Below, in pieces: positions 56,470-64,000 of a stretch of 64,000 nucleotides of DNA. Below the pieces are notes generated by a model, which did not search any database, had not been told where the DNA came from, and saw nothing but the letters and a program-made list of their open reading frames with translations. The DNA is taken from positions 62,001-126,000 of the forward strand of contig JADJFD010000002.1 in NCBI GenBank assembly GCA_016708765.1, written 5' to 3'. The stretch comes from Chitinophagaceae bacterium (GTDB lineage: Bacteria > Bacteroidota > Bacteroidia > Chitinophagales > Chitinophagaceae). Position 1 is the first letter of the stretch; every line of letters begins with the position of its first letter. Made by a program: the position numbers and the translations under genes.

Positions 56470-57190
56470 GCGGCTTTTGTAACTTTTCAAAACACAAAAG
56501 CCATCGTGTGGAGGGATAAGCAAACGCCATGACACGGAAAGCCTGTGTGATGGCTTTGCGGAATGCAGAGAAGGAATTGCTTTTGCTGTGCGGTGCTGAG
56601 GTTGGTGAAATGAACGTAGGCGGAATGTAGTGAAGGATAGTGTAGAGAATGAAGCGAAGCGGAATGAACGGAACGCCTGAACGGAATGGAGATGAAGTGA
56701 ATGAACCTACCGCAAGCACATGGCCATAAAACAAATCATGCTTTATTTTTTACTGCACCATTGAAAGGGTGGAGGGGTGTGTGGCTCTTGGGGGGTGCGG
56801 TGGCAAAAAGCACGGATCATCCCGTTTTTCACGGGATGCTATGGTGTTGGCTACTTAACATAATGGCGACTTATGTGACAGCCACTGCGGTGGGATGCTT
56901 GCATAAGCGATGGGTGGCTGTGCGAAGCGAACACATAAGACCGCATTATGTTTAAGTATGCTTCCGCCAATTTTTATACTGGCATAAGCGAAACGGTGGT
57001 GGTGGTTGGAGTGCAGCGTCTTTTTGTTGCTATGCTTGTGTTGGCTTGGCTCTTTGGCTGTGTAGCGAAGCGGAACAGGCAATGTGCCAAAAGCGTGGGG
57101 AGCATAGCCACAAAAAGTATGACAGTTAAAAATGGCGGCAACACCATAGATGCAGTGGAAGGGTTGGCTTTGTGGGTTAGCCACTGCATA
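56470..57190. ncRNA. Candidate large structured RNA (dense nested inverted repeats)
   Basis: Stems in order: GGCTTTTGT/ACAAAAGCC (56472-56502); CATCCCG/CGGGATG (56818-56838); a nested set of CTTAACATAATG (56854-56865), CTTATGTG (56870-56877) and ACAGCCAC (56878-56885) with their complements at 56944-56956, 56932-56939 and 56914-56921; GCTT-CC-GCCA with TGGC-AT-AAGC (56960-56989); a 17-nt stem with one mismatch, 57020-57036 with 57101-57117; and ATGCAGTGG/CCACTGCAT (57150-57189). So many long stems in 720 bases is not expected by chance. Strand, boundaries and promoter are unknown, and a DNA-level cruciform role is possible. Confidence 0.4.
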
Positions 57191-57299
57191 AGCCGTGCTT
57201 GTGGGCTGGCTGGGGGGCTTCAAAATATTCGTGAGGAACGAACACCGATTTGGTATTACTTGACTGGAATCGGATATAGAATTAAAGGAGGCAAATGTT

Positions 57300-57307
57300 T
57301 AACTTTG
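57300..57307 (+). promoter_or_regulatory. -7-like box before the peptidase gene
   Basis: TAACTTTG matches TAnnTTTG and lies 25 bases before the ATG at 57333. No correctly spaced -33 TTTG is seen, so this is a weak call. Confidence 0.35.
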
Positions 57308-57332
57308 CATAAATTTCATGTAACCAAAAAAG

Positions 57333-58859
57333 ATGAGTATTTCAATTTATTTAGAACCAATAGCTAAAGGAGCTGAGTTAGTAAAAAAACTATTGCAGGA
57401 CGAGTTTGGTGTTAATGATGGGAATGCTCAAATTCTATATGACAATTGTGTTAAAAAGCATTTTGAAAAATTCAAGGATACGACCTATTTACTTGCAGAA
57501 TCAAGCTATGTTGACAAAGTTTATCGTGACAGTTATTATCACTACTACTCTTCCAAACTATCTAAGTATAAAAGAGACTGTATAAGAATTTCAATTTTTG
57601 AAGGGGAGATATTGGAAACTGATTTCTGGAAGGAAGATAAACACTTGGAATTGCAAGATAAATACCGGGGCTTCATTGTTATCAGACCAACTGATCCCTT
57701 TATTATCGGAAGAAGTATTATTTCACCCAAAGTTCTGAAAACAAATAATTTTTTCAGCTGTACTACGAAATTCCATACAACAGCTAATGGGCTTAAATTC
57801 ACCGTTGAAGGTTTTCCGCATTCCTCCCAAGATACTGAAACGATAAGTTGTGCTGAAACAACATTATGGGCTGTTATGGAGTACTTCAGCAATAAGTACT
57901 CAGACTACAAGCCGGTACTCCCTTCAAAAATAATTCAAACATTAAATAAAGTTTCCTCGGAAAGACAAATCCCATCAAAAGGATTGAATATTGCACAAAT
58001 GTCTTTTGCTTTAAAAGAATTTGGTTTTGGAACAAGAATATACAGCAGACAACAATATAACAATGAATTTGACAGCTTATTGAGTTGCTATATTGAAAGC
58101 GGTATACCGATAATCATCGCTATGGAGAACAGGCCACATGGAAGTATTGGACATGCTTTACTTGCAGTTGGACATGAAAAAGTTGATGATGCCAAAATTG
58201 ATGCGATTACACCATATGTTATTTCCGACCCAATTTTAAGGGCACATGTTACCGGGAAAAACATAGTTATACATGATTACGATTCAATAAAAAAGGATTT
58301 CATTTTTATTGATGACAATCAGCCTGTATATCAAAGAGCAACGCTTGATAATCCAGCCGCTCATTATCCAGCCGACTGGCATAATTGTAAAGTGACATAT
58401 TTCATTGTTCCTTTATACACTAAGATTTATTTAGAAGCATTCGAGGCCAAAAATTACATATTAAGGTTTCTAACTACTGGCCCAGAACCATTAACTGATA
58501 ATTCTCAAATTTTGCTCAGGTTTTATCTTGCATCAAGTCGCTCTTTTAAAAATGAGGTAGCAATGAACGCAACCATCCAGGAAGACCTAAAAGGGCTTCT
58601 ATTGGAGGCATCAATGCCTAAATTTATATGGGTTGCTGAAATAAGTACAAAGGACCTGATTAAGCAAAAAAAAGCCAATGGGATGGTCATTCTGGACGCA
58701 ACAGAAGCCAATATTTACTTCAATAAGCCTTTGATTTTGGCAGCATTTCAGGGTAAACTGGTTATTTTTGACGAAAGTAGTGGCAAATTAGAAAGTGATT
58801 TATTACCTTTGCAGGACTTTACAGTATTCGAGCATAATCTTAATGCCTTCGACATATGA
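57333..58859 (+). CDS. Predicted papain/C39-like cysteine peptidase, unrecognised family
   Basis: 508 aa, no signal peptide. An N-terminal domain (1-165) of unknown type contains KYRGFIVIRPTDPFIIGRS. A peptidase-like core follows, with Cys173 in ETISCAETTLWAVMEYF at the start of a helix, His274 in GSIGHALLAVGHE, and Asp327/328-Asn329 in FIFIDDNQPVYQ: the order and spacing of a Cys-His-Asp/Asn triad. The C-terminal ~140 residues are a separate mixed domain. The catalytic reading is inference from motif order. A 65-aa gene overlaps its end by 4 bases, suggesting a substrate, inhibitor or antitoxin-like partner. It is convergent with the helicase/AAA operon. Confidence 0.7.
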   Translation: MSISIYLEPIAKGAELVKKLLQDEFGVNDGNAQILYDNCVKKHFEKFKDTTYLLAESSYVDKVYRDSYYHYYSSKLSKYKRDCIRISIFEGEILETDFWKEDKHLELQDKYRGFIVIRPTDPFIIGRSIISPKVLKTNNFFSCTTKFHTTANGLKFTVEGFPHSSQDTETISCAETTLWAVMEYFSNKYSDYKPVLPSKIIQTLNKVSSERQIPSKGLNIAQMSFALKEFGFGTRIYSRQQYNNEFDSLLSCYIESGIPIIIAMENRPHGSIGHALLAVGHEKVDDAKIDAITPYVISDPILRAHVTGKNIVIHDYDSIKKDFIFIDDNQPVYQRATLDNPAAHYPADWHNCKVTYFIVPLYTKIYLEAFEAKNYILRFLTTGPEPLTDNSQILLRFYLASSRSFKNEVAMNATIQEDLKGLLLEASMPKFIWVAEISTKDLIKQKKANGMVILDATEANIYFNKPLILAAFQGKLVIFDESSGKLESDLLPLQDFTVFEHNLNAFDI

Positions 58860-59053
58860 TTAACAAAATTAGCAAAACAGAAGCTATCAAAGCTAAAATG
58901 AAGCAAGAGGGCAAGGTTACATACCTTGACCAACCCAAGCACATTGCAGCTATTGTTGCAATGAATGAGCAATTGGAAGCTGTAAGAAGAGAATTTCAGG
59001 TTAAAGACAGAAACTCTCAAATAACCGCTGCTACGGTTATATTAACTGCATAA
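58856..59053 (+). CDS. 65-aa partner protein coupled to the peptidase gene
   Basis: 65 aa, helical and charged: MINKISKTEAIKAKMKQEGK, TYLDQPKHIAAIVAMNEQL, EAVRREFQVKDRN and a short hydrophobic end TAATVILTA. Its ATG overlaps the peptidase TGA (ATGA at 58856-58859), a strong sign of stoichiometric or partner expression. No family recognised. A bidirectional terminator follows 21 bases after its stop. Confidence 0.7.
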   Translation: MINKISKTEAIKAKMKQEGKVTYLDQPKHIAAIVAMNEQLEAVRREFQVKDRNSQITAATVILTA

Positions 59054-59073
59054 TTCAGAATATTGAATATTTG

Positions 59074-59100
59074 AAAAGGGGCTAATCAGCCCCTTTTTTA
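59074..59100. terminator. Bidirectional intrinsic terminator
   Basis: AAAAGGGGCT (59074-59083) and AGCCCCTTTT (59088-59097) form a perfect 10-bp stem with a 4-base loop, with T-runs on both strands. It closes both the peptidase unit and the convergent AAA ATPase operon. Confidence 0.9.
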
Positions 59101-59112
59101 TTTTATCATAGT

Positions 59113-60720
59113 CTAAAATATATCCTCTTCCTTTTCTCTTTTTGTCTGAACTATTTGGTTTTCCTTTTCCGTTTCAGTAAGAACCAGTTTCTCATCATTT
59201 CTTTCTGAACTTGCCGGTCTGGCTCTTGTTGATGCCCATTCTCTTAGTCCATCAATTTTCTTCTTCATTGTTTGTGCCAATGGAACAATCTGATCAATTG
59301 CTTTCTCCAAATGGCGAATAGAAATTTGAGTACTCTCAGGATCTTCTACATAACTAAGGAACATTGCTTCTTTTACAGTCTCCTCAATTTCTGCACCGTT
59401 GAAATATTTTGACGTTTCAGCAAGTGCAGCATAATCTGTAATATTCTGCTGACCATATTTTGCAAGGTGAATCTGAAAGATGTTGCTTCTTTCATCTTTT
59501 GCTGGCAAGTCAACAAAGAATATTTCATCAAAACGGCCTTTACGAAGTAATTCCGGTGGCAGGTCACTTATGTTATTGGCAGTCGCCACAACAAACACCG
59601 GCTTTGTTTTTTCCTGCATCCAAGTCAGGATTGTAGAAAATACTCTTGAGTTTGTACCTCCATCCTTTTCTCCACCTCCAACACTAAGACCTTTTTCAAT
59701 CTCATCAATCCAAAGCACACAGGGAGCAACAGCTTCAGCTGTGGCAATTGCCATGCGGATATTATTTTCACTACTTCCCACTTCTGCCTGAAAAACCTTT
59801 CCAATATCAAGTCTGAGCAAAGGTTGCTTCCATTCAGTTGCTACACACTTTGCCGTTAAACTTTTACCGCAACCCGGAACCCCAAGCAACAGAATACCTT
59901 TTGGCTCTTTCAGACCAAAATTCTTTGCCTTACGTTCAAAAGCCTTACTTCTCTGCTTTAACCAAGTTTTGAGATTATTCAAGCCCCCAACACTTTTCTC
60001 CAAATCTTCGTTTACCTGGTAGTAGTCCAGAATGCCACTCTTTTTTATAATCTGTTCTTTCTCGTTTGCAATAATTCTTGAAGCATCTTTTGAATTTAAA
60101 CCCACTTTTTCCTTTGCAAGACGGAATGCTAAATCTGCCTCCATATCGGTCATCCCTAAAGCTGAATCAATTAGGTACTTTTCTAAATCAGGGTTTATGT
60201 TTTCTGAACCTGAGATGGTTGCCAATCTTGTTTTCAAATCATCCCGATCCGGCAACGGAACATTTAATATGGTCACATATTTTTCCAATTCATCTGGCAA
60301 TTTTAAAAACGGTGACATCAAAACAAGATGCTTATCATAGGACTTCAAGATATTAGTGAGTTTACGCAAGTAAACAATCACCTTGTCGTCTTTGAAATAT
60401 TTATGAAAGTCTTCAACGACATAAATTTCCTTTTTGGAACTGCCACCCTCTGAATCTCGTTTTATGTATTCCAGCAACTCCTGATAGCCCTTGGTTTCCT
60501 GATGAGCTTTATGCTTTTCAACCTTTTCTAATCGATTGCTTTGATTCTTTACATGACTTTGTAAACCATCCACATTATCCCATGAATAAAAAGCATAGTC
60601 CATCTCGTATGCAATTCTTCTTAATTTCTGCAAGGCTCTTCCATATTCAGAAGTGGCTAAATAAAGCAAAGGATAGTTTGCTTTTAGCATGTCCTTTATA
60701 TCGTCAAATGTTTTGTCCAT
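59113..60720 (-). CDS. Ycf46-like AAA+ ATPase
   Basis: 535 aa. The N-terminal domain opens LKANYPLLYLATSEYGRALQ and FYSWDNVDGL, like cyanobacterial/plastid Ycf46. The AAA+ module has Walker A GVPGCGKS (280-287), Walker B CVLWIDEIE (334-342), sensor Asn382/383 (VVATANN) and arginine-finger region LLRKGRFDE (391-399). The C-terminus is charged. It starts 4 bp after the DUF1257-like gene. Ycf46 proteins are often found with Ycf35 (DUF1257) and DUF2997 genes, exactly as here; their molecular task is poorly understood, probably ATP-driven remodelling. Confidence 0.85.
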   Translation of the reverse strand: MDKTFDDIKDMLKANYPLLYLATSEYGRALQKLRRIAYEMDYAFYSWDNVDGLQSHVKNQSNRLEKVEKHKAHQETKGYQELLEYIKRDSEGGSSKKEIYVVEDFHKYFKDDKVIVYLRKLTNILKSYDKHLVLMSPFLKLPDELEKYVTILNVPLPDRDDLKTRLATISGSENINPDLEKYLIDSALGMTDMEADLAFRLAKEKVGLNSKDASRIIANEKEQIIKKSGILDYYQVNEDLEKSVGGLNNLKTWLKQRSKAFERKAKNFGLKEPKGILLLGVPGCGKSLTAKCVATEWKQPLLRLDIGKVFQAEVGSSENNIRMAIATAEAVAPCVLWIDEIEKGLSVGGGEKDGGTNSRVFSTILTWMQEKTKPVFVVATANNISDLPPELLRKGRFDEIFFVDLPAKDERSNIFQIHLAKYGQQNITDYAALAETSKYFNGAEIEETVKEAMFLSYVEDPESTQISIRHLEKAIDQIVPLAQTMKKKIDGLREWASTRARPASSERNDEKLVLTETEKENQIVQTKREKEEDIF

Positions 60721-60724
60721 ATTA

Positions 60725-61363
60725 TTAATGTTTTGCTTTTATTTTATTGTTTACTGTACAGTAGGATTTAGTTAAATATTTCTCTGGAACTTCTTTACGG
60801 ATAATTTCAAAGCCTTCTCTTCGTTGACTTCCGAAAGCACCATCAATTTTCTGCATTGCTTCATCTGCCAGCTTATGAATATCCTCCGGTATATAGTTAG
60901 AATCTGTAACTACTGTGCCATCATTTAGGATTGTAAATTTTATTTCAACTCGCTTTTCATCTTCATTCTCAATTCTTGAAATACCAACCATAAAAAACTG
61001 TTCAACCTGTTCTTCAGTAGCCACAAAATCATAATCTCTCTTAAATGTAAAACCTACCCCTTCAAACTCTTTTAAAATGGTTTCTTTTGCATAGCATACA
61101 TTTAGTTTATAAAAAACACCTTGAAGCTCGGAAACAAATTCCTTGGCATTTTTCATGTAATAGCTATTATAAGTTACGGTATCACCTTTTACTTTCAACA
61201 GGTATTCCCCTCTCAGATTTTCTTTCTGATTTGCGTTTAGAACAATGAGTTCATTATTCCTTATTTCATACTTCCAGCCTAATTCATCACAGGCTTTTTG
61301 GAGTACAACCTGATTCATCACTTGCGGATTTTTCAGGAATTTAGAAGATTCAAAACAGGACAT
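60725..61363 (-). CDS. DUF1257 (Ycf35)-like protein fused to a DUF2997-like domain
   Basis: 212 aa. Residues 1-120 resemble Ycf35: early FLKNPQVMNQVVLQKACDEL, a beta segment LLKVKGDTVTYNSYYM and YAKETILKEFEGVGFTF. Residues 138-180, RVEIKFTILNDGTVVTDSNY with EAMQKIDGAFG, match the pattern of the small DUF2997 domain, usually a separate gene. The fusion supports the view that the two domains act together with the AAA ATPase encoded 4 bp downstream. It starts 3 bp after the PIN gene. Assignment by pattern only. Confidence 0.6.
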   Translation of the reverse strand: MSCFESSKFLKNPQVMNQVVLQKACDELGWKYEIRNNELIVLNANQKENLRGEYLLKVKGDTVTYNSYYMKNAKEFVSELQGVFYKLNVCYAKETILKEFEGVGFTFKRDYDFVATEEQVEQFFMVGISRIENEDEKRVEIKFTILNDGTVVTDSNYIPEDIHKLADEAMQKIDGAFGSQRREGFEIIRKEVPEKYLTKSYCTVNNKIKAKH

Positions 61364-61366
61364 ATT

Positions 61367-63520
61367 TTACGATTTTATTGATTGGTCAAATTTAGTTTTA
61401 AATTCTTGCAGGTTCATCACCTTCAAGTCAAGTACATTTTGAGCCTTTACTGAAAGCAAATTGTCAGATGTAATAAGTATTCCATGATTATTGTGATATT
61501 GTATAGCAACTGACAATATCAAATTATCGGGTGTTTTTTGATTAAGGTCAGGTGGCAATAATTTTGGACGGCCCTTGTTATGCCTGATGTTTCTATTTTT
61601 ATCCTGCTGAATTATTTTAACAGCCCTGGAAACAATTGCAGATAAATTCTTATCCATTTTAAATTTATCTAATTCATCTAAAACCTTTGCTGCGATAATA
61701 ATTGCATGTTTTTTATCAACCCTAAGAATTACTTCTGGGTCTTCTAATAAAATGTTTGTATCGATAATAAACGAGTATATTCTTTTCTGCTCTTCAATTA
61801 TCTCTTTTTTAGATTCCAGTAAGCTGATTGCTTGTGCAATACCATTAACTAAAGAAGCATCACTTACCACCATTTGTTGTTCTAAAGCTGTTATTGCTTT
61901 TTTTATTTTAGCTATTTCCTGTAACTCCTTCACATCTTCAATTGAAGCAACTAATTCGTTCAATTGTTGCTGAAGTCTTTCATTAAGCAATTGAATCCTT
62001 TGTGTCTTAAAATCTGTAATTAATTCAATCGTCATTGCAACAGTTTGTGCTTGCTCACCAATACTTATAAAAGGCATTAGTTTAAATTCGATTTCGGATA
62101 GCCTTTCTAATTGGTCTTTCGTTACAGGGGTTTCCATGTCGCTATTAATCAAGTCGTTTGCGTTAGAGCATAATGTTAATGCCATTTCATTGCTGAAGCT
62201 CGTTAAAAGATACTTCTCAAACTTTGTAGCCTTTGCATCATACTTCAATCTTTCTGCAATTTTGATTGGTATTTCATTTATTGAGGTATCAACTAATTCA
62301 ATGTAAAATGGATTCAACTCCTTATTAGAAATCATCAAAAAAGACTTCACATCTTGCTGCATTATATACAAATTGCTTATTCCTTTTGAGAGTGAAATCA
62401 GTTGCTCAATACCCTTCCTCATTGAAGGATTTACTTCCTTTGGAAATACAATAAAATACCGGGAGTGATTGTTTTCAGATTGCTGTATTAAACCTGCAAC
62501 TGAGCTATACAATAATTCTGTAAGGATAGGAATACATAAATAGAAATCGACTTTTTCAGAAGCGTTTAAAAACAACTTCAAATTATTTAAAACCAAGTAT
62601 TGGTCTATGTATGCAAATTCAATGAGATTGTTAATTGCTGCTTTTAATTTTCCATTCGGGTACTGATCCTTCAGCACTGGAAAAAGGGTTGGTGTTGGCT
62701 TGTCTGAAATGGGAATATTATTTTTCAATTCCTCTATAAGTTCAGATGTTATCTCCACTTGAGTTGAAAGCCATGTAGTAAAATATATGTGTACTTTTTT
62801 TGCTGATTTGTCGTAACAATGAAAATTAAATTGTTCCCTATGTAAATCAAATGTTATACCAATCGACATAGACATGCTGTAATCATTGGAATCAACAACT
62901 ACTTCATCTGTAAAAGAATAAAGTTTTGCAGGATTATAGATTGTTGGCACTTGAACAGCGGCAATTTCTTTTAATTCAATTTCTCCGATAACTGCATCAT
63001 CGTTAGGTTCTGAATAAACATGACCATCAGCAAACTCAAAGTTTTCTTTTGCCTGCTTGTGATTGCCGGTTGTTTTGTCAAAGTATATAATAAACGGCTT
63101 ATTTTCTGTTTTCTTGAACTTATGCTTTTTTTCGGCATACTCTCTGCCAATTGCTGTAAGCCTACATCTTGAAAAATAAATATCACCGCCCTCAATCATG
63201 CTGAAATCAGCCAATGATTGCAAAGCCTCCATTAATATTTCGTATTCAGCATTGTCCTTTATTGATTTCCCACTTTCAATATCACCGACATTTAAGCCTA
63301 ATATTCTACCTATTTCATGGAAGCTAAGATGTTCCTCTATCTGAAGTAATTCACAAATTACTTTATCAAATGCATTGAAGGGAAATGCTTCGGTACAGGT
63401 AGCCTGATATTCAGTTTTTGTATATTTAAAAGCATAGCCAACATGACCAAGATAAATCTCAGATGCATTAAGCCTATCGCAAATAGCACTATATATTTCT
63501 ATGTCAAGCTCTTGGTTCAT
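61367..63520 (-). CDS. Large protein with C-terminal PIN-domain nuclease
   Basis: 717 aa. Residues ~582-717 form a PIN domain of the PhoH/VapC-like type with acidic residues D587 (FIIDTNILLEDPEV), E616 (KVLDELDKFK), D665 (KTPDNLILS) and D686 (LITSDNLLS), so a metal-dependent RNase activity is plausible. A coiled-coil (about 510-575, ERLQQQLNELVASIEDVKEL) connects it to an unassigned ~500-residue N-terminal part starting with a winged-helix-like region (HEIGRILGLNVGDIESG). It overlaps the helicase stop by 4 bases (63517-63520), so it is translationally coupled. Confidence 0.8.
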   Translation of the reverse strand: MNQELDIEIYSAICDRLNASEIYLGHVGYAFKYTKTEYQATCTEAFPFNAFDKVICELLQIEEHLSFHEIGRILGLNVGDIESGKSIKDNAEYEILMEALQSLADFSMIEGGDIYFSRCRLTAIGREYAEKKHKFKKTENKPFIIYFDKTTGNHKQAKENFEFADGHVYSEPNDDAVIGEIELKEIAAVQVPTIYNPAKLYSFTDEVVVDSNDYSMSMSIGITFDLHREQFNFHCYDKSAKKVHIYFTTWLSTQVEITSELIEELKNNIPISDKPTPTLFPVLKDQYPNGKLKAAINNLIEFAYIDQYLVLNNLKLFLNASEKVDFYLCIPILTELLYSSVAGLIQQSENNHSRYFIVFPKEVNPSMRKGIEQLISLSKGISNLYIMQQDVKSFLMISNKELNPFYIELVDTSINEIPIKIAERLKYDAKATKFEKYLLTSFSNEMALTLCSNANDLINSDMETPVTKDQLERLSEIEFKLMPFISIGEQAQTVAMTIELITDFKTQRIQLLNERLQQQLNELVASIEDVKELQEIAKIKKAITALEQQMVVSDASLVNGIAQAISLLESKKEIIEEQKRIYSFIIDTNILLEDPEVILRVDKKHAIIIAAKVLDELDKFKMDKNLSAIVSRAVKIIQQDKNRNIRHNKGRPKLLPPDLNQKTPDNLILSVAIQYHNNHGILITSDNLLSVKAQNVLDLKVMNLQEFKTKFDQSIKS

Positions 63521-64000
63521 TTGTATCTATTCAGCTTTTTATAGTCATCAATTATTAAACCTTCCTTCCTAATTATTTCAATGGCATTTTTATAAATAGC
63601 ATCCCCTGATTTATCTTTATAAGATTCAAAAAAGTGCAGATTACCAACTACAATTAATAACCTTCTTGCACGGGATAATGCAACATTTAAGCGTTCAGGA
63701 GCTTTCGCAAAACCTATATCAGCATTTGGCTCTAAAATACCATTGCGAATTATTTTATTACTTCTTACCGTTGAAACAATTACTATATTCCTCTCCATAC
63801 CTTGAAATTTATCAACGGTCTTTAATCTGATTGGAATATTCAAGTCGTTTTGTGCATACTTTCTAACATCCTGAAGTTTCTTTACCTGATGCCCGTAGAA
63901 ACTGATTATGCCTACTTCCTGTTCCTGTATCCGTTTGTCTTCATCCTTTATACTTTCCCATGAACTAAAGTATTCCTGAAAACCAGTGGAATTTTTCAAA
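63517..64000 (-). CDS. Superfamily 1 DNA/RNA helicase (UPF1/DNA2-like), C-terminal part only
   Basis: The frame is open at the right edge, so the start is outside the window. About 160 residues are visible, including VGIISFYGHQVKKLQ (motif IV region), KTVDKFQGMERNIVIVSTVRSN (motif V) and APERLNVALSRARRLLIVVGN (motif VI), the AAA_12 C-terminal helicase core. Such helicases unwind nucleic acid 5'-3'. Coupled by a 4-base overlap to the PIN gene. Confidence 0.85.
   Translation of the reverse strand, partial: LKNSTGFQEYFSSWESIKDEDKRIQEQEVGIISFYGHQVKKLQDVRKYAQNDLNIPIRLKTVDKFQGMERNIVIVSTVRSNKIIRNGILEPNADIGFAKAPERLNVALSRARRLLIVVGNLHFFESYKDKSGDAIYKNAIEIIRKEGLIIDDYKKLNRYK

Larger units (their letters stand above)
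55018..57332. other. 2.3-kb gene-poor tract rich in inverted repeats
   Basis: Six-frame reading gives only short, low-complexity or Cys/His-rich frames with no domain, start context or operon logic, so I treat the stretch as non-coding. It contains many stems, for example ATAGCCG/CGGCTAT (55139-55166) and GGCTTTTGT/ACAAAAGCC (56472-56502), two related hairpin elements and a dense nested-stem tract, all listed separately. Base composition is clearly more GC-rich than flanking genes in 56380-57240. The word GCGAAGCGRAA recurs (56654, 56922, 57065). Confidence 0.6.

Noticed and set aside
56767..56803. G-quadruplex
   Set aside because: G-runs are uneven; four separate GGG tracts with short loops are not clearly present, so only the G-rich bias is reported.
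56384..57367. Several frames of 71-139 codons on both strands
   Set aside because: They overlap one another, lack domain-like patterns and follow the inverted repeats; none has a convincing start.
1..64000. CRISPR arrays, tRNA or rRNA genes, insertion sequences
   Set aside because: No regularly spaced direct repeats, no cloverleaf-like or rRNA sequence, and no transposase or integrase motif were found by reading.

Overview
The window comes from an AT-rich member of the phylum Bacteroidota, most likely family Chitinophagaceae. This rests on type IX secretion (T9SS) cargo with type A and type B C-terminal sorting domains, PorP/SprF-type outer-membrane proteins, a SusC/SusD pair, non-SD translation starts, and promoters of the Bacteroidota -33 TTTG / -7 TAnnTTTG type. 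The family-level placement is inferred from protein style; no rRNA or tRNA gene was seen.

Layout. 1-5174: the 3' part of a giant PKD-repeat adhesin with a type B sorting domain, followed 2 bp later by a PorP/SprF gene. 5240-18798: mostly housekeeping genes (BCP-type peroxiredoxin, a tiny T9SS protein, RlmI-like methyltransferase, grpE-dnaJ, a VWA protein, hpt, a glucosaminidase/LysM gene interrupted by an in-frame stop, an O-methyltransferase, a sodium:solute symporter, a LOG-family hydrolase, a GlcD-like oxidase and a second PorP/SprF gene). 18814-22472: a second T9SS type B protein (SBBP plus PKD repeats) split by a one-base frameshift. 22609-28756: recG, a WecA/MraY-type sugar-phosphate transferase, and an overlapping pair of a KamA-type radical SAM protein and an aminotransferase.

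28961-51440 is an alginate/uronate utilisation locus. The long minus-strand run holds a DEH-reductase-like SDR, a PL17-type oligoalginate lyase, KdgF, an ExuT-like MFS transporter, a large MBG-domain T9SS protein, an alginate_lyase-family enzyme, SusC, SusD, an esterase, a jelly-roll-type lipoprotein, KduD, KduI and KdgK. Divergently lie a LacI-type regulator and a PL6 lyase, with a tandem palindromic operator between the two arms. Endolytic lyases would feed oligomers to SusCD, PL17 would cut them to unsaturated monomers, KdgF would linearise these to DEH, and the reductases and KdgK would take DEH to KDPG. Both susC and susD carry one-base frameshifts in this sequence.

51441-64000 is accessory. 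It starts with a small operon (FGE-like lipoprotein plus two small proteins), then a 79-codon ORF and a 249-aa unrecognised protein with a very good promoter and terminator. Next comes about 2.4 kb without credible genes, full of inverted repeats: two hairpin elements that share 25-nt arms, and a 700-nt tract of nested stems that may be a structured RNA. The right end has a predicted papain/C39-like cysteine peptidase with a 65-aa partner, convergent with a tight operon of SF1 helicase, PIN-domain protein, DUF1257+DUF2997-like protein and Ycf46-like AAA ATPase. That operon and the structured tract are the best candidates for an undescribed system. Repeated single-base frameshifts at short homopolymers suggest some genes may be broken by assembly errors rather than by real mutation.
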